NCBI GenBank assembly: GCA_003260025.2 | Contig: QFZU02000064.1 | Span: 62,001-126,000 of the forward strand | Source of the DNA: Microbispora triticiradicis | Lineage (GTDB): Bacteria; Actinomycetota; Actinomycetes; Streptosporangiales; Streptosporangiaceae | Direction of reading: 5' to 3' | Length of the DNA stretch: 64,000 nucleotides | Shown: positions 57,858 through 64,000 of the stretch, in pieces | Position numbering within the stretch: position 1 is the first letter of the stretch | Layout of the letters: every line of letters starts with the position of its first letter | Position numbers and translations under genes: made by a program | The notes under the pieces: generated by a model | Told to the model about the DNA's origin: nothing | The model's input: only the letters and a program-made list of their open reading frames with translations | The model's database searches: none

Positions 57858-59199
57858 ACGCGCCTCCATACGGGTCGGTGATGCGCCACAGCGCGCCCGC
57901 GCAGCCGATCAGCAGGAAGGCGGAGCTGACGGCGACGGGGAAGGAGAAGGCGTCGAACGTGCCGCACGTCACCGCGAACACCGCGATGCCCGCCGCGAGG
58001 GCCTGGCCGAGATGACGGGTCGGCGCGTCCGCGGACTTGCGCCGCGAGCGGCGTGCGACGGTCCACCCGCACACGAAGATGAGCAGCACGGCCGACAGCC
58101 CGAACGCGCCCGTCTCCACCAGCGTCGCGAGGTACTGGTTGTCCAGGATCCGGTAGACGTGCGGCAGGAAGGTGCCGACACCACGGCCGAACAAGGGGTG
58201 CTGGGAGAAGTACTCGGCGACCGCCGCGTAGTCGTCGGTGCGCGCGGTGGCGCTGGAGTCCTCGTTCATCCCGAGGAACATCCGCTTGAACGTCCCCAGC
58301 AGGCCGGGCACCGCCACGCCCATGACGCCCGTGAACATCAGCAGGGCGACGTAGGCGGCGTGCCGCCACGCTCTCGGCCAGGTGGGCATGAGGACGGCGA
58401 ACGTGACGGCCATGCCGAGCACCGCGGTCCGGGACACGGTCAGCGGGATGGCCACCGCGAGCGCCGCCACACAGAAACGGTTGGACCAGCGCTTCGCGGC
58501 CGGGCCGTACAGCATGTTGTGGAGGGCGAGCGGCAGCGCCATCGCGAGGGTCGCGGAGAACTCGATCGGGTGGATCGTCGTCGAGGTCGGCCGGTTGAAG
58601 CCGTCGCGGTTGTACAGCGAGATGAACGTCCCGTTCACCTTGAGCCCGGGAAACGCCAGGTACTGCGACAGGTCGAACGCCGTGGCGAACTGGACGATCC
58701 CCACGATGGCCACGAACGTCGCCCCCATGACGAACCTGCGCAGCAGCACGTCGAGGCGCTCGCGGTTCGGGATCCCGTCGGCGGCCAGCAGGGCGATGCC
58801 ACACCAGCCGATCACGGGCAGCAGCGCCGTGTTGGCCGCCTGCAGCTCATCCGGGGAGATCGGCCGGGTCGTGGCCGCCACGAAGCTGGCCAGGATGGCG
58901 CACACGTAGACGAAGATCGAGGTCCTGACCGGCTGCCGCCCCCGCAGCGGCGTGGAGCGCTCCGTGAAGATCGACGCGCAGTACCAGCCGAACGCCACCG
59001 CGGCGACGAGGATGGCGGGGGTGCCTGCGGAGCCGAGCGGGCCCACCACGTATCGCGACGGGATCAGCACGAGCGCCACGACCAGCAGGCTGAGCACGGT
59101 CACGGCGTCCACGGAGAAGGGCAGCCGCCGACGCGGCGCCTCGTCGTCGAGAACCGGCTCGGAAAGGTCGCTCACGCCGTCGACCGCGCCGTTGACCAT
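57739..59199 (-). CDS. O-antigen ligase/Wzy-like membrane protein
   Basis: A 486-residue protein with about twelve membrane helices and a large periplasm-side loop, the layout of Wzy polymerases and WaaL ligases. STTIHPIEFSATLAMALPLA and SQHPLFGRGVGTFLPHVY are the conserved loop motifs (the GxGxG region). It would link repeat units or transfer the chain. The C-terminal 39 codons overlap the next gene by 119 bp. It lies 15 bp after the Wzz-like gene 59215. Confidence 0.85.
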   Translation of the reverse strand: MVNGAVDGVSDLSEPVLDDEAPRRRLPFSVDAVTVLSLLVVALVLIPSRYVVGPLGSAGTPAILVAAVAFGWYCASIFTERSTPLRGRQPVRTSIFVYVCAILASFVAATTRPISPDELQAANTALLPVIGWCGIALLAADGIPNRERLDVLLRRFVMGATFVAIVGIVQFATAFDLSQYLAFPGLKVNGTFISLYNRDGFNRPTSTTIHPIEFSATLAMALPLALHNMLYGPAAKRWSNRFCVAALAVAIPLTVSRTAVLGMAVTFAVLMPTWPRAWRHAAYVALLMFTGVMGVAVPGLLGTFKRMFLGMNEDSSATARTDDYAAVAEYFSQHPLFGRGVGTFLPHVYRILDNQYLATLVETGAFGLSAVLLIFVCGWTVARRSRRKSADAPTRHLGQALAAGIAVFAVTCGTFDAFSFPVAVSSAFLLIGCAGALWRITDPYGGAYVAVSPRWLRLLVGRGSPQDLVVHSLEPARGDARTSRPG

Positions 59200-59214
59200 G
59201 CCTTCCGCCGCGCC

Positions 59215-60135
59215 CTAGGGGTATCTTCTCGTGTTCCGGCCATCGTCGGTCTCCCTCGGCCAGGCCGTGTCGTTCCGGCCGTCGGCGGCGTTCGGGTTCC
59301 CGTCGGGATTCGCGCGGGGGGTTCTGCGCGTGCCCCGGGTCCTGCTCCGGCTCGAACCCTGCCCGTCCCTCCTCGGTCGAGCCGGCTCCGGCGGACTCCC
59401 GCTCGCCGGCGGGCGGGCGGGGGCGGCCGCCGCGGGCGGCCAGACGTGGACGGCCGTGGGCGCGTCGTCGTCCAGCCGGAGCCGTTTCGGCGCGAGCCCG
59501 CCGTTCGGGTCCGGGACGCGCTTGGGCTGGATCGGCCGGCGCGGGTTCTTGATCGACTCGATGATCAGCGGCGCGCCGACCGTCAGCATGAGACCGACCG
59601 CGAGTACTCCCACCAGCGACCGGATCTTCGACGTCGCCACCCGCTCCGGCTTCTTGCTCTTGGTGAGCACCGAGAGCCGGACCTGGGATATGGAGCTGTT
59701 GGTCTTCTGGAGGTCGTCGAGCGCGGCGGGGATCCTCTTGAGGATCGCCTCCATGGTCGCCTGCGCCATGGCGGGGTCGCTGTGGGTGACGGTCACCTTG
59801 AGCAGGGGGGCGCGGCTGTCGGGCGGGATCTGCGTCTCGTACGTACCGGTGAGACCATGCTGCGCGAGGTCCTGCGCGGTGAGCTCGTCGTCGACCGCGC
59901 GGCCGACCAGTTCCGCGGTGATCGACAGGGACCCGTCGAAGGCCAGGTACGGGTTGCCACCGGTGTTCTTCTCGGCGATCTGCCTCGACGTGAGGAACAC
60001 GACGGTCCCCGAGGACTCGTAGGTCCAGGGCAGCAGAAGGTATCCCGCCGTCACGGCCGCGATCGTGAGCACCAGCAGGGGAATCGTGATCGTCCATCGG
60101 CGCGCGAGGACGAACACGGCCTCCATCAGGTCCAC
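59215..60135 (-). CDS. Wzz-like polysaccharide co-polymerase
   Basis: A 306-residue protein with two membrane helices (about 15-38 and 178-200) flanking an extracytoplasmic helical domain, the Wzz plan that sets chain length. No C-terminal kinase domain follows; the last 100 residues are a Pro/Arg/Asp-rich cytoplasmic tail. GTG 60135 is preferred because GGAGG ends four bases upstream; a GTG at 60156 is also in frame. It heads a minus-strand set with the ligase and a GT4 gene and is divergent from a second Wzz-like gene. Confidence 0.8.
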   Translation of the reverse strand: MDLMEAVFVLARRWTITIPLLVLTIAAVTAGYLLLPWTYESSGTVVFLTSRQIAEKNTGGNPYLAFDGSLSITAELVGRAVDDELTAQDLAQHGLTGTYETQIPPDSRAPLLKVTVTHSDPAMAQATMEAILKRIPAALDDLQKTNSSISQVRLSVLTKSKKPERVATSKIRSLVGVLAVGLMLTVGAPLIIESIKNPRRPIQPKRVPDPNGGLAPKRLRLDDDAPTAVHVWPPAAAAPARPPASGSPPEPARPRRDGQGSSRSRTRGTRRTPRANPDGNPNAADGRNDTAWPRETDDGRNTRRYP

Positions 60136-60385
60136 CGGACCTCCATCAACTTCCACCCCGCGTGAATAGTCGTGACGCCGGTGTGCTCATGCGGGCGGTA
60201 CCGGACGGGCCGTCCCTGGACCGCCGGACCGTTCCCAGGTAAACGGACCCACAAAGTGTCCCCTACGACAGGACGTTCCGCCAGCCGGGCCGGGGAAGCG
60301 CGCCCTGATTCGCGATGCGCCCCGAGTCGCGTGGTGCAACAATGGCACGTTCAGACGGTCCCTTGCACCCCGCTTGGAGCGTTCC

Positions 60386-61060
60386 GTGACTATTCGCCAC
60401 ATATTCAGGGCGATTTTCCGGCATCCGCTGGTGGTGCTGTTCGTCATCGTCGCGATCGGCGGCCCCGGATTCTATGTCACGGAGCTGGCCCCCGCTTCCT
60501 ACCAGGCGCACAGCGTTGTTTCCGTGGTGCGGCAGGGTGAGGAGACCAAGTTCACCTCCAGCACGATCGGGACGGCCGAACTGCTGGCGGCGTCCTTCGA
60601 CGACGACAGATCCCGGGACGAGGTGGCCAGGGCGGGCGGGCGCGCGGACTACCGGGTCGTGATGGACAACCAGGGCAGCGAGGAGGTGCCGACCCACGAC
60701 CAGCCGTACATCGTGCTCGACACCTTCGCCCCCGCGGCCGCCGAGGCGGAGAAGGCGATGACCGTGCTGGTCCGGGCGATGCGGGTCAGGCTGGCGTCCT
60801 GGCAGATGTCCGCGGGCGCCGACGACGACTACTACCTTCTCCGATTGAAGAACGTGGCGAGCACCCGGAAGGCCGTCGAGGTGCCCAGGCACACCAAACA
60901 GGCCGCCGCCGTCCTCGCTCTGCTGGTAGTCATGGTCGTGGTGAAGAGCGCCGTGGTGGCGGACCGGGTGCTCGCCTCCCGGCGAAGCTGGCTCCGGTTG
61001 CGCAGAGCGCCGGCGCCGGCGGCGGCACCGCCGCCGCGGGCTCCCGTACCGTCGCGATGA
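60386..61060 (+). CDS. second Wzz-like chain-length protein
   Basis: A 224-residue membrane protein. Helices near residues 15-37 and 175-195 flank an extracytoplasmic region starting YQAHSVVSVVRQGEETKFTS, in line with a short Wzz/Wzc N-terminal domain without kinase. GGAG lies six bases before GTG 60386; a TTG at 60374 is the alternative. It is divergent from the other Wzz-like gene (250 bp between starts) and overlaps the following beta-helix gene by 4 bp, so it may work with that surface protein. Confidence 0.75.
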   Translation: MTIRHIFRAIFRHPLVVLFVIVAIGGPGFYVTELAPASYQAHSVVSVVRQGEETKFTSSTIGTAELLAASFDDDRSRDEVARAGGRADYRVVMDNQGSEEVPTHDQPYIVLDTFAPAAAEAEKAMTVLVRAMRVRLASWQMSAGADDDYYLLRLKNVASTRKAVEVPRHTKQAAAVLALLVVMVVVKSAVVADRVLASRRSWLRLRRAPAPAAAPPPRAPVPSR

Positions 61061-62010
61061 AGGGACAACGTATGGCACCGGCAGGGTGGGGGAGGCTGGT
61101 CGCGGCCCTTCTCGCGGGCGCCGTCGTCGGCGGAGCGGTCGTGTGGCTGGTGGCCGTGCCGCGTCCCGGCGAGCGGGAGAGCCTGCACGTGCGTGCGACG
61201 GCCACGCCGTCCTCCCGCGCCTCCGGCGCAATCGACGCGTCCCGGTGGCCGAACGCGAAGACGACGGGGGTCGGCGACATCCAGCTGATCCCCAATCCGG
61301 TCCTCCGGGTGACCACCCCGGGCGAGGTGATCGACGGCTACGAGGTCCACGGAGACATCAGCGTCGAGGCCGACGACGTCGTCATCCGCCGAACCCGGGT
61401 CGTCAGCGACTCCCACCAGGGCTGGGGGATCATTCAGCGGCAGGGCGTCGGCGGCCTGGTGATAGAGGACAGCGAGATCGTCAGCACGCCGGGGCACAAG
61501 ATCGACCAGGCGGTGCTCAACTTCGGCGGCATGCTGACCGTCCGCCGTACGAACATCTCCGGCACCGCCGACGGCGTCGTCACCTCGCACGGCCTCATCG
61601 AGGGCAACTTCATCCACGACCCGTCGCCGGGCAAGGACGACCACGTCGACCTGATCCAGGCGGGGAGCGGTCCCGCGGCCGGCCTGAAGCTGATCATCAG
61701 GAACAACACCCTGTTCAACCAGCAGGAGCAGACCTCTGCCGTGGGCCTGTTCCAGGACTTCGGCGCCCCGCACGACGTCCTGATCGAGGGCAACCTGCTG
61801 GGGGGCGGCGGCTACAGCCTCTACGCGGGGCGGGGGGCCGACGACAAACACGCCACCAGCAACATCAAGGTCATCGGAAACGTCTGGACCCGGCAGCTCT
61901 TCCCCAAGGGTGGCCGATGGGGACCGGTCAACGCCTGGGAGTCCGCCGGGCGCGGTAACGAGTGGCGGGACAACGTCTGGCTCGACACCGGCCGTCCGGT
62001 GGAGCCGTGA
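61057..62010 (+). CDS. membrane-anchored right-handed beta-helix protein
   Basis: A 317-residue protein. A signal anchor (about 12-33) precedes a parallel beta-helix of the pectate-lyase/NosD type: VIDGYEVHGDISVEADDVVI, DSEIVSTPGHKIDQAV, EGNFIHDPSPGKDDHVDLIQ and the end GPVNAWESAGRGNEWRDNVW. The repeated DxV/IxN ladders and DDHVD element suggest polysaccharide binding or cleavage. Its second half resembles that of the next gene, so they are tandem paralogues. It may trim or hold the polymer at the surface; catalysis is not proven. Confidence 0.8.
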   Translation: MKGQRMAPAGWGRLVAALLAGAVVGGAVVWLVAVPRPGERESLHVRATATPSSRASGAIDASRWPNAKTTGVGDIQLIPNPVLRVTTPGEVIDGYEVHGDISVEADDVVIRRTRVVSDSHQGWGIIQRQGVGGLVIEDSEIVSTPGHKIDQAVLNFGGMLTVRRTNISGTADGVVTSHGLIEGNFIHDPSPGKDDHVDLIQAGSGPAAGLKLIIRNNTLFNQQEQTSAVGLFQDFGAPHDVLIEGNLLGGGGYSLYAGRGADDKHATSNIKVIGNVWTRQLFPKGGRWGPVNAWESAGRGNEWRDNVWLDTGRPVEP

Positions 62011-62173
62011 GGACGGATAATTCCGACACTCGGTTTGTTTAACTGAAAAATAGACGAACTCTGCCATTCTTGTTGTCTCGTCGTGTCGCAGCCGCAACAA
62101 TGACCGCTTGGGTATATCGCTGAGTCGGCGGAAACGAGGCGCTCGACCGGGCGCGTAGGTCGGAGGCAGAGCG

Positions 62174-63865
62174 ATGGTACGTAGCTCGAGGCGCGCGAGC
62201 GGCCGGCGGAGCCGTCTGCCCGGCCTGGTGTCGCTGCTCGCCGCCTGCGCCGTCGGCGGGGTCGCGGTCACCGTGGCCCTCACCAGCCGTTCGCCCGAGA
62301 CGTCGCTCGGCCCGACGGTTCCCGTCGCCCAGGAGCGGGTCCTGCAGGCCAGCTTCGCGCCGGAGTCGCAGTCGGCCAGGACCCGGCGCGATCCGATGCC
62401 GGTCGAGGTCGGCATGCGGTTCGTCCCCCAGGTCGAGGGTCAGGTCGTCGCGCTGCGCTTCCTCAAGGCGCGGGGTGACTCCGGCCGGCACATCGGGAGC
62501 CTGTGGAGCGACCGCGGGGCGCTGCTGGCACGCGTCACCTTCCGCTCCGAGACCAGCCGAGGCTGGCAGGAGGCCCGGCTGTCGGCGCCGGTGGCGCTGG
62601 AGGCCGGACGCACCTACACGGTCTCCTACAACAGCGGCGCCGGCAGGTACGTGGCGCAGCGCGGGGTGTTCACGCAAGGGCCGCTGGAGGTGGGCCCCCT
62701 GGTCGCGCCGGCGGAGCGCAACGGCGTCTTCTCCTACGGCCGGCCGTCCTTCCCCCGGCGTTCCAACCCCGCCGGCTACAACTACTTCGTCGACGTCGTC
62801 TTCCGTTACACCACGGTGGTCCCGGATCCGACGGGCGAGGAGGGCGAGCCGCCGGCCTCGGACCCGACAGAGCCCCCCCAGAAGCCCGCGGAGACGCCGG
62901 GGGCGCCGGTGACGCCGGCGTACCCGGACGACACGGCGACGACCACGCCTGCGGCGACCCCGACGGTGACCGTGCCCGTCACGCCGCCCGTGACGCCGCG
63001 CGTCAGCCCGCGCGCCACCCCGACCACGGGGCCCGGCCGCTCCGCCACTCCCACGGCGACGTCCGAGCCGAGCTCGAAGCCCACCCAGGCTCCGCCGCCG
63101 GCGAACGGATTCCCCGACGCCTCCACCACGGGCCCCGCGAAGGGCACGGTGTTCACCCGGATGAAGGGCGGCGAACTCCGGCAGAACGGCGCCGTCTACG
63201 ACGGCGTGGAGTTCACCGACGCGATCGACGTCTACGCCGACAACGTGACCCTGCGCAACTGCAGGATCATCACCACCGGAGAGTGGGGCGTCCAGCTCAG
63301 GAACGGCCACGGCAACCTCGTCGTCGACCACTGTGAGATCGCCGGGGACGGCAGGCGCCAGCTCGCCGTGGCCGTCAAGAACATCGGGGACGGCGACATC
63401 ACGATCCGCGGCAACGACATCCACGACGCGACGGACGCGATCAACACCGGGCGCGGGACCATCGAGGGCAACTACATCCACGACCTGCGCGCGTTCACTG
63501 GCGACCACGTCGACGGCATCCAGACCGAGGGCTCGTCGGGAAGCGCACCGCTGGTGATCAAGAACAACACCATCCTCAACCCCGTCGGACAGACGAGCGC
63601 GATCATGCTGGCCACCAGCCTCGGTCCCGTCACCAACGTCCTCATCCAGGGCAACCTGATCGGCGGCGGAGGTTACTGCTTCTACGGCGGCGGTGACAAG
63701 GCCGGGTCGAGCAGGAACGTCGTGGTCCGCGACAACGTGTTCAGCCGCTCGCTCTTCTCCAACTGCGGCGCGTACGGCCCGGTGGCGCACTTCGACAGAT
63801 CGGCGCCCGGCAACGTGTGGCAGAACAACGTGTGGCAGGGCACCCGGACCACGGTCGAACTCTGA
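62174..63865 (+). CDS. secreted DUF4082 plus beta-helix protein
   Basis: A 563-residue protein. A signal anchor (about 17-37) leads to one DUF4082 module (about 58-215: VEVGMRFVPQVEGQVVALRF, GRHIGSLWSDRGALLARV, YNYFVDVVFRY). A Thr/Pro-rich linker follows (about 218-315), then a right-handed beta-helix (about 320-563) with YDGVEFTDAIDVYADNVTLR, GDHVDGIQTEG and NVLIQGNLIGGGGYCFYGGG. It joins in one chain the two extracellular folds otherwise split between the giant protein at 41193 and the beta-helix protein at 61057. Likely extracellular glycan binding or cutting. Confidence 0.85.
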   Translation: MVRSSRRASGRRSRLPGLVSLLAACAVGGVAVTVALTSRSPETSLGPTVPVAQERVLQASFAPESQSARTRRDPMPVEVGMRFVPQVEGQVVALRFLKARGDSGRHIGSLWSDRGALLARVTFRSETSRGWQEARLSAPVALEAGRTYTVSYNSGAGRYVAQRGVFTQGPLEVGPLVAPAERNGVFSYGRPSFPRRSNPAGYNYFVDVVFRYTTVVPDPTGEEGEPPASDPTEPPQKPAETPGAPVTPAYPDDTATTTPAATPTVTVPVTPPVTPRVSPRATPTTGPGRSATPTATSEPSSKPTQAPPPANGFPDASTTGPAKGTVFTRMKGGELRQNGAVYDGVEFTDAIDVYADNVTLRNCRIITTGEWGVQLRNGHGNLVVDHCEIAGDGRRQLAVAVKNIGDGDITIRGNDIHDATDAINTGRGTIEGNYIHDLRAFTGDHVDGIQTEGSSGSAPLVIKNNTILNPVGQTSAIMLATSLGPVTNVLIQGNLIGGGGYCFYGGGDKAGSSRNVVVRDNVFSRSLFSNCGAYGPVAHFDRSAPGNVWQNNVWQGTRTTVEL

Positions 63866-63866
63866 C

Positions 63867-64000
63867 ATGAGACAACTGCCGATCGCCGGGGCGTACACCT
63901 TCACCCCGGCGATCCACGCCGACGACCGGGGCGACTTCCTCGAGTGGTTCAAGGCGGACGGGCTGGCGGAGGCCGTAGGGCACTCCATGCGCCTCGCCCA
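63867..64000 (+). CDS. rmlC: dTDP-4-dehydrorhamnose 3,5-epimerase (RmlC), 5' part only
   Basis: The first 44 codons are in the window. LPIAGAYTFTPAIHADDRGD followed by FLEWFKADGLAEAVGH matches the RmlC N-terminus, including the substrate-contacting DDRG-F segment. RmlC converts dTDP-4-keto-6-deoxyglucose to dTDP-4-keto-rhamnose. It starts 1 bp after the stop of the beta-helix gene and about 30 kb from rmlABD, but supplies the missing step. The catalytic His and Tyr lie beyond the edge. Confidence 0.85.
   Translation, partial: MRQLPIAGAYTFTPAIHADDRGDFLEWFKADGLAEAVGHSMRLA

Noticed and set aside
57556-60165. 869-codon open frame on the plus strand
   Set aside because: Antisense to the glycosyltransferase, ligase and Wzz-like genes; composition is low-complexity Arg/Glu/His/Gly with no domain.
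62060-62142. TTGTTG and CAACAA inverted repeat upstream of the beta-helix gene
   Set aside because: Six-base arms around a 20-base loop can arise by chance, and no promoter is clearly associated.
28322-64000. Antibiotic biosynthesis cluster
   Set aside because: Sugar and aminotransferase genes occur in glycosylated antibiotic clusters, but there is no polyketide, peptide or other scaffold synthase; Wzx, Wzy, Wzz and LCP genes point to a surface polymer.

Overview
The window is high-GC actinobacterial DNA. Family content points to the Streptosporangiales or a close relative such as Nonomuraea, Microbispora or Sphaerisporangium: a conservon-type kinase, a DUF574 methyltransferase, a GOLPH3-like protein, secreted GH43 and GH6 enzymes with CBM2 modules, rare TTA codons and many leaderless genes. 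The genus is inference. I saw no rRNA, tRNA or CRISPR array.

Layout. 1-9.3 kb is mixed regulatory and metabolic DNA: a cupin regulator, a lipoprotein, a GH43-CBM6-CBM2 glycosidase behind a LacI-type operator, a divergent TetR/FAD-monooxygenase pair, an SPFH-RHH-GOLPH3 operon, and a membrane protein-HTH-reductase operon. 9.4-12.7 kb (minus strand) looks like a small RiPP locus: a ThiF/E1-like adenylating enzyme with an N-terminal PqqD-like domain, a 41-residue candidate precursor ending in Asn, a DUF6879-like protein, and a membrane HExxH protease that also carries a PqqD-like domain. I recognise no described family with this exact make-up, and it is my best candidate for an undescribed system. 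12.9-23.6 kb holds a lipoprotein transglycosylase, a large membrane protein, a GH6 cellulase, a DUF574 methyltransferase, a truncated HypF-like protein and a run of small secreted proteins. 23.6-26 kb is a reduced conservon (CvnA and CvnC types only). 26-28 kb is an EamA transporter with a FadR-type operator next to a GntR/FCD regulator.

28.3-64 kb is one large cell-surface polysaccharide locus. It holds an LCP attachment enzyme, a polyprenyl-phosphate sugar-1-phosphate transferase, rmlA, rmlB and rmlD, with rmlC starting at the right edge. It also has a WecG-GT2 fusion and further glycosyltransferases, two aminotransferase/acyltransferase pairs for amino sugars, a flippase, an O-antigen-ligase/Wzy-type protein, two Wzz-like proteins, and large secreted proteins with DUF4082 or beta-helix domains. 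Together these fit a Wzx/Wzy route: sugar nucleotides are made, the repeat unit is built on undecaprenyl phosphate, flipped, polymerised to a set length, and attached to the wall by LCP. Within the locus, 54.1-56.7 kb is an insertion: an epimerase/MarR pair flanked by inverted, internally deleted IS630-like elements that share a 191-bp inverted repeat.

Coordinates come from reading the sequence by eye. Start sites were chosen by ribosome-binding site, overlap with the upstream stop, or a -10 box placed for a leaderless transcript.
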